Source: Enterobacter hormaechei subsp. xiangfangensis
GTDB taxonomy: Bacteria; Pseudomonadota; Gammaproteobacteria; Enterobacterales; Enterobacteriaceae
Assembly: GCF_001729785.1 (NCBI RefSeq)
Contig: NZ_CP017183.1
Span: 992,001-1,056,000 of the forward strand
Reading direction: 5' to 3'
Length of the DNA stretch: 64,000 bases
Shown here: one piece after another, positions 53,281 through 64,000 of the stretch
Layout: every line of letters begins with the position of its first letter
How positions within the stretch are numbered: the stretch's first letter is position 1
Made by a program: the position numbers and the translations under genes
Notes under the pieces: model-generated
The model's input: the letters and a program-made list of their open reading frames with translations, nothing else
The model's database searches: none
Told to the model about the DNA's origin: nothing

Positions 53281-53394
53281 TCGGGGAGTGCGGCCTGATG
53301 CCCTCACCCCGACCCTCTCCCACAGGGAGAGGGCGCAAACATTAAAAACGGCAACCTCGGGTTGCCGTTTTGCTTTTACCTTGCGCCACCCGAC
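53281..53394 (-). repeat. Composite hairpin repeat, copy D (thiI/yajL, inverted)
   Basis: Same order of modules as copy C but on the minus strand: REP-like head (53384-53394), hairpin AAAACGGCAAC/GTTGCCGTTTT (53345-53371), TGTTTGCG, hairpin CCCTCTCCC/GGGAGAGGG (53313-53333), GGGGTGAGGGCATCAG and CCGCAC. It fills the convergent gap between thiI and yajL. Confidence 0.85.
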
Positions 53395-53398
53395 TTTT

Positions 53399-53989
53399 TT
53401 ATTCGTAGTAGTTATAAATCCCCGCCGCCATCACCAGCGACGAAGCCACTTCGTACGCTTTTTCGCGCCCAACCAGCAGGTCAATAATCTTCAGGCCAAA
53501 ATCAATGGCGGTGCCCGGCCCCTGGCTGGTGAGCAGGTTAACGCGCGGATCCCAGACCACGCGTTTATCCACCCACTGGTCTTCCGGAATTGTATCCTTC
53601 AGACCAGGGAAGCCGGTCATATTGCCGATGGGGAAAATGTCGTGCGGAACCAGCACCGTACCTGCGGCTGCACAGATTGCCGCGACGATACGCCCGGAAA
53701 GATGAAACTGACGAACGGTTTCAACCAGCAGCGGGCTGTCGCGGAAACACTCAGCCCCCTTCAGACCACCCGGCAGAACGATAATGTCGTAATCACCGTC
53801 CGCCACCTGTACAAGCGGTGCATCCGCCAGAATCTTCACCCCACGCGAGCAGGTAATCGCCAGGCTTCCGTCGCTGGCGACGCTGGCGGTAGTAACCTTA
53901 ATACCACCACGTACCAGCAAATCAATGGTGGTGACCGCTTCTGTCTCTTCGCTACCAGGGGCGAGGCATACCAGTGCCGATGCGCTCAT
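53399..53989 (-). CDS. yajL: YajL, DJ-1/PfpI family chaperone-protease/deglycase-type protein
   Basis: 196-residue DJ-1 superfamily protein; nucleophile-elbow Cys106 in AAICAAAG and the early Glu in [10 protein letters not shown] are conserved. E. coli YajL protects proteins from oxidative and glyoxal damage; the deglycase claim is debated. The start is set two codons inside the open frame ([12 protein letters not shown]). Its start region overlaps the 3' end of panE by 38 bases, so the two are translationally linked. Confidence 0.94.
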   Translation of the reverse strand: MSASALVCLAPGSEETEAVTTIDLLVRGGIKVTTASVASDGSLAITCSRGVKILADAPLVQVADGDYDIIVLPGGLKGAECFRDSPLLVETVRQFHLSGRIVAAICAAAGTVLVPHDIFPIGNMTGFPGLKDTIPEDQWVDKRVVWDPRVNLLTSQGPGTAIDFGLKIIDLLVGREKAYEVASSLVMAAGIYNYYE

Positions 53990-54863
53990 ACTCACTCTCC
54001 TTTCGTTTTACTAACTCAAACAGACGGCTGTTTTCCGCAACGGTAATGCCGTGTGCCCGGGCGCGTTTTAACAGATAACCGGTAATGTAATCAATTTCGG
54101 TATGCCGCATAGCCCGGATATCCTGCAACATTGAGGAGATATTTTCTGCCGTACTCTCAACGACCTGGTCGACATAATAACGTAAATCGGACTCTGAGGT
54201 GTGGTAGCCTTCGCGTTCAATGACGGCGGCAACTTCCCGGCAAATCAGCGCTACCCGATCAGGATGCTGGCGCAGTTCACCGTTAGGGCAATCCAGCAGG
54301 GCGGTCAGCGGATTAATCGCGCAGTTCACCGCCAGTTTGCGCCACAGTTCCGCGCGAATGTTATTGTGCCAGGCGACGTCAGGCAGCGTGCTTTGCAGGG
54401 TATCCGCAAGATAGCTGTAATCGCCGGGCTGTTCACGCGCGGGACCGATATGAGTGATACCACTGGCAACATGGATAATGACGTTACCGTCGCGACGCGC
54501 CGCGTGGGTGGTTGTCCCCATCAGCAGCGGTTGCCGGACAGATTTTAGCTCTTCAATGGTACCCATACCGTTGTGAATCAGCAGGATTGGCGTGCTTTCA
54601 GGTAACTGGGCGGCCAGGCTTTTCACCGCATCGGAGACCTGCCAGGCCTTCAGCGTGACCAGCAGCAAATCGCTGGTGGCAAGAAATTCCGGATCGTTTG
54701 CCGTCAAAGACTCATTAAAAATTGAACCGTCTGTACCCATCACGTTCACACTGCAATAGGGCTGGGGAATTCGCAGCCAGCCCTGAACGTCGTGTCCCTG
54801 TTTGCATAGCGCTGTAAGCCAGAGTTGGCCAAGGGCTCCGCATCCAAGCACTGTTACTTTCAT
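53952..54863 (-). CDS. panE: 2-dehydropantoate 2-reductase
   Basis: NADPH-dependent reduction of ketopantoate to pantoate for CoA synthesis. 303 residues; Rossmann GCGALGQLW at 7-15, catalytic Lys region [13 protein letters not shown] and the [11 protein letters not shown] helix. Upstream partner of yajL; divergent from yajQ. Confidence 0.97.
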   Translation of the reverse strand: MKVTVLGCGALGQLWLTALCKQGHDVQGWLRIPQPYCSVNVMGTDGSIFNESLTANDPEFLATSDLLLVTLKAWQVSDAVKSLAAQLPESTPILLIHNGMGTIEELKSVRQPLLMGTTTHAARRDGNVIIHVASGITHIGPAREQPGDYSYLADTLQSTLPDVAWHNNIRAELWRKLAVNCAINPLTALLDCPNGELRQHPDRVALICREVAAVIEREGYHTSESDLRYYVDQVVESTAENISSMLQDIRAMRHTEIDYITGYLLKRARAHGITVAENSRLFELVKRKESEYERIGTGMPRPW

Positions 54864-54988
54864 CGTTCCTCCTCACCTGCAACGGCGCCAGGTGCTATGA
54901 CGCTAAGTATAGCGCCATCAGCTAAGCTTCTCGTTATGCCTCGTTGCGGGTATTATGCAACGCAACAAAAATGAAGGGAGAAGAAAAG

Positions 54989-55480
54989 ATGCCATCTTTC
55001 GATATTGTTTCTGAAGTTGATTTGCAGGAAGCGCGTAACGGCGTAGAAAATGCTGTCCGTGAGGTTGAGTCACGTTTCGATTTTCGTGGCGTTGAGGCGA
55101 CCATTGAACTGAACGACGCGAACAAGACGATCAAAGTCCTGAGCGAGTCTGATTTCCAGGTCAACCAGTTGCTGGATATCCTGCGCGCCAAGCTGCTCAA
55201 GCGCGGCATTGAAGGGACCTCACTCGATGTGCCGGAAGATTTTGTTCACAGCGGCAAAACCTGGTTTGTGGAAGCGAAGCTGAAGCAGGGTATTGAAAGC
55301 GCCGTGCAGAAGAAAATCGTGAAGCTTATCAAAGACAGTAAGCTCAAAGTGCAGGCGCAGATCCAGGGGGAAGAGATCCGCGTGACCGGAAAATCCCGTG
55401 ATGACCTGCAATCCGTGATGGCGCTGGTGCGTGGCGGCGATCTCGGTCAGCCATTCCAGTTTAAAAATTTCCGCGATTAA
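54989..55480 (+). CDS. yajQ: YajQ, nucleotide-binding protein
   Basis: 163-residue UPF0234 protein with two ferredoxin-like domains; homologues bind nucleotides or cyclic di-GMP and, in phage lambda-like settings, host factors. Start [17 protein letters not shown] at ATG 54989, with GGGAGAAG before it; the longer frame lacks family support. Transcribed alone, convergent with yajR. Confidence 0.95.
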   Translation: MPSFDIVSEVDLQEARNGVENAVREVESRFDFRGVEATIELNDANKTIKVLSESDFQVNQLLDILRAKLLKRGIEGTSLDVPEDFVHSGKTWFVEAKLKQGIESAVQKKIVKLIKDSKLKVQAQIQGEEIRVTGKSRDDLQSVMALVRGGDLGQPFQFKNFRD

Positions 55481-55487
55481 GACAATC

Positions 55488-55512
55488 ATGCCCGGCTAAC
55501 CGGGCATTTTTT
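55488..55512. terminator. Bidirectional terminator between yajQ and yajR
   Basis: ATGCCCGG/CCGGGCAT, loop CTAA, T-run on the yajQ side; it ends at the yajR stop codon. Confidence 0.88.
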
Positions 55513-56873
55513 CAGGCCTTCAGCGCCTGCTCTACCTCAAAGCGGTTAGTCACTTTGCTGTCAATTTTGACATACGCACTGCGCTCTTCCGGGACAATCA
55601 GCACTTCGCTCACGCCCTCTGTCGCTTCCAGACGCTGTTGTAACGCGTCACCGATTGCCACGTCATCGGGAATTTCTACCCGCAGGCTACTCACATAGCG
55701 CGGCTCTTTCATGGTGCTGGCCACAAACAGCCAGAGCATCGCCAGCAGCGCACCGGCGAGGAAAACGGTCTGGGAGTCAAACAGACCATCCACCCAGCCG
55801 CCGAGTGACCCGCCGATCGCCACGCCGAGAAACTGGCTGGTGGAGTAAATGCCCATCGCGGTGCCTTTGTATCCTGCCGGAGACTCTTTGCTGATAAGCG
55901 ACGGCAGCAGGGCTTCCATCAGATTAAAGGCCAGGAAGAACAGCTGTACGCCAGCGATCAGCTCCCAGAAATGCGGGCCGGCGCCCCACAGCACAATCTC
56001 GGCAATCAACAGTAACGCCACGCAGCCCACGAAGACGCGTTTCATTTTGCGCTTCACTTCGGCGTAAATAATGAAGGGCACAACGGAGACAAACGAGATC
56101 AGCATTGTGACCAGATAAATTTTCCAGTGCTCTGCCGCCGGGAAACCTGCTGCGGCAAGTTGACCGGGCAGGGCGACAAAGGTGGACATCAGCAGAATGT
56201 GCAGGCACATAATGCCGAAGTTCAGCTTAAGCAGGCGCGGCTCGACGATGACTTTGCTGAAGCAGCCTTTCACCATCCCTGATTCACGGTTGAGGACGTG
56301 GTTTTTACTGTCAGGTACAACCCACAGCGTGAGTGCGATCCCGATGGTCGCCAGCACCGCAATCATCCAGAACAGGGCGTGCAGGCCGAGTGAATGGGTA
56401 ATAATCGGCCCCAGCACCATGGCAATGGCAAACGTGACGCCAAAGCTGACGCCGATAAACGCCATGGCTTTGGTGCGGTTTTGCTCGCGGGTTAAGTCTG
56501 ACAGCAGCGCCATCACGGCGGCGGCAATCGCCCCGGAACCTTGCAGGGCGCGCCCAAGAATAATTCCCCAGATGGAGTGGGAGAGGGCGGCGATGATGCT
56601 GCCGAGCACAAACACCAGCAGCCCGCCGACAATCAGCGGTTTACGACCCACGCGGTCGGAGAGCAAGCCAAAGGGGATCTGGAATATTGCCTGCGCCAGG
56701 CCGTAGATACCGATCGCCAGACCGATCAGCGCTTCGCTGGCACCCTGTAACGCCATGCCATATGTGGTCAGAACGGGCAGGACCATAAACATGCCAAGCA
56801 TCCGCAGCGAGAAAACAGTCCCTAAACCCCAGGTCGCACGCAGTTCGCCTGGCGTCATTTTATAATCGTTCAT
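55512..56873 (-). CDS. yajR: YajR, MFS transporter with C-terminal YAM domain
   Basis: 453-residue major facilitator: 12 helices (about residues 15-385), motif A GLLSDRVGRKPLI, and a soluble C-terminal ferredoxin-like YAM domain (about 388-453, SLRVEIPDDVAIG onward). The substrate is unknown although the E. coli structure is solved. The start is ATG 56873 (MNDYKMTPGE). Upstream lies the cyoE terminator, so it has its own promoter. Confidence 0.95.
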   Translation of the reverse strand: MNDYKMTPGELRATWGLGTVFSLRMLGMFMVLPVLTTYGMALQGASEALIGLAIGIYGLAQAIFQIPFGLLSDRVGRKPLIVGGLLVFVLGSIIAALSHSIWGIILGRALQGSGAIAAAVMALLSDLTREQNRTKAMAFIGVSFGVTFAIAMVLGPIITHSLGLHALFWMIAVLATIGIALTLWVVPDSKNHVLNRESGMVKGCFSKVIVEPRLLKLNFGIMCLHILLMSTFVALPGQLAAAGFPAAEHWKIYLVTMLISFVSVVPFIIYAEVKRKMKRVFVGCVALLLIAEIVLWGAGPHFWELIAGVQLFFLAFNLMEALLPSLISKESPAGYKGTAMGIYSTSQFLGVAIGGSLGGWVDGLFDSQTVFLAGALLAMLWLFVASTMKEPRYVSSLRVEIPDDVAIGDALQQRLEATEGVSEVLIVPEERSAYVKIDSKVTNRFEVEQALKA

Positions 56874-56977
56874 TACCACCTCAGTTCAAAAGCAGGCCAT
56901 AGTGTAGTGCGGGGAAGGGGCGGGGTAAATAATGGGTTATTTAACAAATATTACATACGTTACTAATAGATTTCATG

Positions 56978-57007
56978 AATAAAAAAGGGGTGCCGAAGCA
57001 CCCCTTT
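56978..57007 (-). terminator. Terminator of the cyoABCDE operon
   Basis: On the minus strand AAAGGGGTGC/GCACCCCTTT with loop TTCG and a following T-run, 17 bases after the cyoE stop. Confidence 0.93.
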
Positions 57008-57023
57008 ATGTCCTTGCTATAGC

Positions 57024-57911
57024 TTACCAGACGTAAGTCAGCAGGTTTTGTGAATCAGGCACCATGAAGTCTACGGACATCATCACGGACAGGGAGGTGA
57101 TGGCGACAATCGAGAACACAAACAGCTTGCGTGCCCAGACCTTGTCATCTTCCACTTTGTAACCGCGCAGGGCCATGCCGAGCCACCAGACGCTCACCGC
57201 AGCTGCTACCACCAGATATTTATATCCGGCGTAACCGCCCAGAGAGAGCATCAGCGTTGCCACGGCAAAAGCGATGATGTAGAGCGTGATGTGGTTCTTG
57301 GCAACCGAAATGCCTTTCACGACCGGCAGAACCGGAATGTTCGCCGCCTGATAATCCTTAAAGCGGAAAATCGCGATGGCGTAGGAGTGCGGCATCTGCC
57401 ACAGGCTAAAGATAGCCAGCAGGATCAGCGCACCGCTGTCGAACTCGTTCGTGACGGCGCAATAGCCAATCACCGGCGGCGCAGCGCCGGAGAGAGAACC
57501 AATCAGCGTGCCGTAGACGGAGTGACGTTTCATATACAGGCTGTAGACGCCTACATACACCACGAACCCCATCACCCCCAGCCAGCAGGCCAGCGGGTTA
57601 GCACCAAACCACAGCAGCATAAAGCCAGCAATACCCAGCAAGGTGGCGTACACCAGCGAGACGGAAGGGGCAATCAGGCCTTTAACCAGCACCCGATTTT
57701 TGGTCCTTTCCATCTTCTTGTCGATATCCATGTCGATGTAGTTGTTAAATACACAACCGGACGCAACCACCAGTGACACACCGACCAGCGTGTAAATAAA
57801 GAGGGTGTAATCAATGCTGCCTTTAGAGGCCAGCAGGAACCCTCCGATTACGGAGATCAGGTTGCCAAAGATGATGCCTGGTTTCGTGACTTGCAGGTAT
57901 TGCTTAAACAT
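57024..57911 (-). CDS. cyoE: Protoheme IX farnesyltransferase (heme O synthase)
   Basis: UbiA-family prenyltransferase of 295 residues with about nine helices; attaches farnesyl from FPP to protoheme, giving heme O for CyoB. Substrate motif [18 protein letters not shown] (about residues 51-68) and the second acidic loop near [13 protein letters not shown]. Last gene of cyoABCDE, 11 bases behind cyoD. Confidence 0.98.
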   Translation of the reverse strand: MFKQYLQVTKPGIIFGNLISVIGGFLLASKGSIDYTLFIYTLVGVSLVVASGCVFNNYIDMDIDKKMERTKNRVLVKGLIAPSVSLVYATLLGIAGFMLLWFGANPLACWLGVMGFVVYVGVYSLYMKRHSVYGTLIGSLSGAAPPVIGYCAVTNEFDSGALILLAIFSLWQMPHSYAIAIFRFKDYQAANIPVLPVVKGISVAKNHITLYIIAFAVATLMLSLGGYAGYKYLVVAAAVSVWWLGMALRGYKVEDDKVWARKLFVFSIVAITSLSVMMSVDFMVPDSQNLLTYVW

Positions 57912-57922
57912 ACTCGCCGCTC

Positions 57923-58248
57923 TTAGTGAACCATCATGTTGTAGTTAAGGTTCCACATAATCCAGATGGAACCGACTACCAGGATAGCGATGATAATCAC
58001 GGTAAAGATAAAGGCCGTCATGTTCCAGCCTTCATCGGACTTGGTGTTCATGTGCAGGAAGCAAACCAGATGCACCAGAATCTGAATCACCGCGGTCACC
58101 AGGATTGCGCCCAGGATAACCGGCTTAGATGCAGAACCGTTCATCACCATCCAGAACGGGATCACCGTCAGAATGATCGACAGGATGAAACCTGTCATGT
58201 AGGTTTTTACGCTGCCGTGGGAAGCGCCATGATCGTTAGAATGACTCA

Positions 58249-58249
<1 letters not shown>
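57923..58249 (-). CDS. cyoD: Cytochrome bo3 oxidase subunit IV
   Basis: 108-residue small subunit with three helices. Start [20 protein letters not shown] at 58249, sharing one base with the cyoC stop (TAATG); the longer frame inside cyoC is not used. Supports assembly of the copper site in CyoB. Confidence 0.97.
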
Positions 58250-61808
<3,559 letters not shown>

Positions 61809-62287
61809 TTAACGACCTCAATTCCACGGGAGTCTGGTGGCGTTTAAAGTGTGGGGGCATTTTACGGGAAGGTTACATTACTGTAAACATCATTAGCCCT
61901 GTGTCAGGAAGGTGTTACCGGGTTCTGCCGCACATGTCACAAGTGTTGCAAATTATGTCGCGTTTTCCGGGGGAAGCCGCACGGAGTGGGCGTTATAACG
62001 AAAGGGTGCCCCAGCATACCGCAAAAGGGACAATTGGTATAACCATTGCGGAAAATACACAAATAATTAACAATTAATTATCAATAAAAAGACAACTAAA
62101 AAACGAAAATTCAATCTTTCGAATGCTGAATCGTTTAACGGAAAATAGCGTAGCGAAATAAGCTCCAATAATTTCCGAATGCTATCCCGCACAAAACAAC
62201 AAATATTTTTTTTTGCCGATGGCGGTTATTTCGCCGTTATAATTTCGTGTCGTTATTACAACGGGAAATAACCTTTCGCTTTTTACT
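61809..62287. promoter_or_regulatory. cyoA upstream region, 479 bp without a gene
   Basis: Contains the cyo promoter and the downstream side of ampG. A palindrome TTACA/TGTAA at 61873-61886 lies 65 bases before cyoA. Around 62061-62085 the minus strand reads GATAATTAATTGTTAATTATTT, resembling an ArcA-type direct repeat (TGTTAA); ArcA and Fnr repress cyo in E. coli. The stretch from 62040 to 62290 is strongly AT-rich. I see no coding frame with support. Confidence 0.4.
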
Positions 62288-63763
62288 TCATGTCATCTGC
62301 GTTTTCCGCAGTGACATGAAATCCAGCATCCCACCGGTCAGGATACCCACGATGGCGAGAAACACGCCTGCATCAAGCAGCTGGGTTTCAAAAGGAAGCG
62401 ACAAGGTGGTCGTCGCATTGATAATGAGAACCGCGAGCCACACTACCAGCGCAAGACAACCTGCCATCAGCAGACGCAGGGCAAACCGGTAAGCAGCCTG
62501 ATATTCCGTGCGCGGCATGAAGTGTTCCGTCCGCTGGGTATATTCCAGCGTCTGGCGACAGACCAGCAACAATAAAATCCCCGGCACAGCCGCCACCACA
62601 GAGAAGAGATAAAATGTCGGCCAGCCGTGGGCTTCAACAAACCAGCCCGCGACGGGACCTACGTACACGCGCCCGACGGCTGAGAGGGCAGAGAGCAGGG
62701 CAAACTGGGTGGCGGAAAATGACTTATTGCACAGCGTCATCAGCAGGGCGACAAATGCCGCAGTGCCCATACCTCCGCACAGATTTTCAAAGAATACCGC
62801 CGTCGCCATGCTGATCATATGCTTGTCGGTGATCGACAGCAGCCAGTAACCGGCATTCGAAGCGCCCTGAAGGATGCCGAAGATCAGCAGAGCACGGAAC
62901 AGCGACAGACGCTGCATCAATACGCCGCCGTACAGCGCGCCGACGATCGTGGCAAACAGCCCCAGGGTTTTGTTCACCACGCCGACCTCCCCCGCATCAA
63001 ACCCGACGCCGCGGATCAGGAAGGTGGTGGTCAGACTCATGGCGAAAGCGTCGCCGAGCTTATAAAGGACAATCAGCAGCAGGATCAGCCAGGCATTATT
63101 GCGACCAAAGAAGTCGCGGAGCGGTGCGGCGACGGCCTGCTCCAGCGAGCGGGGAACCGGAATCACATCGCTCGGTTCAGGCGCGAATAGCGTGGCAAAA
63201 ATGCAGGGGATCAGCAGAGCGGCCATCAGCCAGTACATTCCCTGCCAGCCGAGATAGCGGTCGGCAAGCCAGAGGGCCAGCCCGCCGGAAACCAGCATAC
63301 CCAGGCGGTAGCCAAGCACGCTGATTGCCGCACCGGCGCCACGCTCTTCCGCTGGCAGGACGTCCGTCTTCCAGGCGTCAAAAACAATGTCCTGCGAAGC
63401 GGAGCAGAAGGCGACGACCACCGCAAGCGCGGCCATCCAGCGCAGCTGTGTTGACGGCTCAAGGAAACCCATTGCGGCAATGGCCAGCAACAGCAGCACC
63501 TGCGTCATCGCTAACCAGCCGCGACGGCGCCCGAGGAACGGTGGGGTATAGCGATCCATCACCGGCGACCACAGGAACTTAAAGACGTAAGCCTGGCCGA
63601 CGAGCGAGAAGAAACCAATGGTTTTAAGATCGATGTTCTCAACCGTCATCCACGCCTGTAACGTGCCGGAGGTGAGCGCAAGGGGCAAACCTGAGGCGAA
63701 ACCAAGGATCAGCAGAATAGCTGATTTCGGTTGCTGGAAAATGCGTAAGTAGTGACTGGACAT
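62288..63763 (-). CDS. ampG: AmpG, muropeptide permease
   Basis: 491-residue MFS transporter importing GlcNAc-anhydroMurNAc-peptides for cell-wall recycling; in species with inducible ampC it supplies the AmpR signal. Motifs FASGLPLALTSGTLQAWM at residues 22-39, DIVFDAWKTDVLPAEERGAGAA and FENLCGGMGTAAFVALLM are conserved, with 14 predicted helices. The ATG at 63763 matches the family start MSSHYLRIFQQP. Behind yajG on the same strand with a 12-bp hairpin between. Confidence 0.97.
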   Translation of the reverse strand: MSSHYLRIFQQPKSAILLILGFASGLPLALTSGTLQAWMTVENIDLKTIGFFSLVGQAYVFKFLWSPVMDRYTPPFLGRRRGWLAMTQVLLLLAIAAMGFLEPSTQLRWMAALAVVVAFCSASQDIVFDAWKTDVLPAEERGAGAAISVLGYRLGMLVSGGLALWLADRYLGWQGMYWLMAALLIPCIFATLFAPEPSDVIPVPRSLEQAVAAPLRDFFGRNNAWLILLLIVLYKLGDAFAMSLTTTFLIRGVGFDAGEVGVVNKTLGLFATIVGALYGGVLMQRLSLFRALLIFGILQGASNAGYWLLSITDKHMISMATAVFFENLCGGMGTAAFVALLMTLCNKSFSATQFALLSALSAVGRVYVGPVAGWFVEAHGWPTFYLFSVVAAVPGILLLLVCRQTLEYTQRTEHFMPRTEYQAAYRFALRLLMAGCLALVVWLAVLIINATTTLSLPFETQLLDAGVFLAIVGILTGGMLDFMSLRKTQMT

Positions 63764-63773
63764 GTTCTTATGA

Positions 63774-63800
63774 ACTGACCCGGTGAAGCACCGGGTCAGT
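63774..63800. other. Strong hairpin between yajG and ampG
   Basis: ACTGACCCGGTG and CACCGGGTCAGT are perfect 12-base arms with a 3-base loop, in the 45-base yajG-ampG gap. No T-run follows on the minus strand, so it is not a standard terminator; it may stabilise the yajG message or limit ampG read-through. Confidence 0.6.
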
Positions 63801-63808
63801 CAGCAGGA

Positions 63809-64000
63809 TTAACGGGCGTTCTGCTTGATGAAGTCGTGAATGCTGGTGTCCTGTGCCATGTCGGCAATGGTGTCAGTCAGCACGCTGTTAACCGCGTCAG
63901 CGATATTTTTGTTGGAGGCCTGGAATGCGCCTTCAACGGAATAGCTCGCACGGTAGTTTTTGTTCATTTTGTTGCCGTTCTTCGCGGTAGCGATGATGGC
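63809..64000 (-). CDS. yajG: YajG lipoprotein, C-terminal 63 residues (5' end outside window)
   Basis: An open frame from the window edge to a TAA at 63809 reads AIIATAKNGNKMNKNYRASY and ends HDFIKQNAR, which matches the end of the E. coli lipoprotein YajG. The start and lipobox lie beyond base 64000. Function unknown; in E. coli yajG and ampG are adjacent and co-oriented as here. Confidence 0.85.
   Translation of the reverse strand, partial: AIIATAKNGNKMNKNYRASYSVEGAFQASNKNIADAVNSVLTDTIADMAQDTSIHDFIKQNAR

Overview
The window is an enterobacterial chromosome segment with the gene order of the E. coli K-12 region from yaiT to yajG (iprA-ampH-sbmA-yaiW ... cyoABCDE-ampG-yajG). Almost every gene is full length and close in sequence to its E. 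coli counterpart. Moderate GC, and genes absent from K-12 at these places (an extensin-like gene and an MdtG-like transporter after ddlA, a DUF2339/DUF3999 pair and a TsaA-type peroxiredoxin after malZ, a VOC/WYL pair after secF), suggest Enterobacter (E. cloacae complex) or a close relative. That assignment is inference from content and order. I see no tRNA, rRNA, CRISPR array, prophage or insertion sequence.

Layout. 1-9 kb: the end of an autotransporter, iprA, ampH, the sbmA-yaiW envelope pair, yaiY, yaiZ and ddlA, then two accessory genes. 10-18 kb: iraP, a collapsed phoA with its Pho box, psiF, dgcC, proC, yaiI, aroL-yaiA-aroM, ppnP, rdgC and mak. 18-25 kb: sbcDC and, divergently, phoBR. 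25-34 kb: brnQ, proY, malZ, the DUF2339/DUF3999 pair and tsaA. 34-41 kb: acpH, then queA-tgt-yajC-secD-secF. 41-44 kb: VOC/WYL pair, tsx, yajI. 44-47.5 kb: nrdR-ribD-ribH-nusB-thiL. 47.5-57 kb: yajO-dxs-ispA-xseB, thiI, yajL, panE, yajQ, yajR. 57-64 kb: cytochrome bo3 oxidase operon cyoABCDE, ampG and the end of yajG.

How the genes work together. Phosphate: PhoB/PhoR and a PhoB-regulated psiF, with phoA itself destroyed. Cell wall: ampH, ddlA, ampG and a predicted LAS-type metallopeptidase next to ddlA. Isoprenoids: dxs and ispA, with heme O synthase CyoE as a farnesyl-diphosphate user. Cofactors: ribD/ribH, thiL, thiI, dxs and panE. Translation: queA and tgt make queuosine. Secretion: yajC-secD-secF.

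The most interesting observations are: phoA reduced to a 105-bp in-frame remnant behind an intact-looking Pho box; absence of pgpA from its conserved place after thiL, with thiL's end altered; a composite multi-hairpin intergenic repeat whose three hairpin-bearing copies all lie between convergent genes; an H-x6-D plus HxH signature in the extensin-like protein beside ddlA; and a perfect 10-bp-arm palindrome before the VOC/WYL pair. I did not find a clearly new multi-gene system; the DUF2339/DUF3999 pair is the best uncharacterised candidate.
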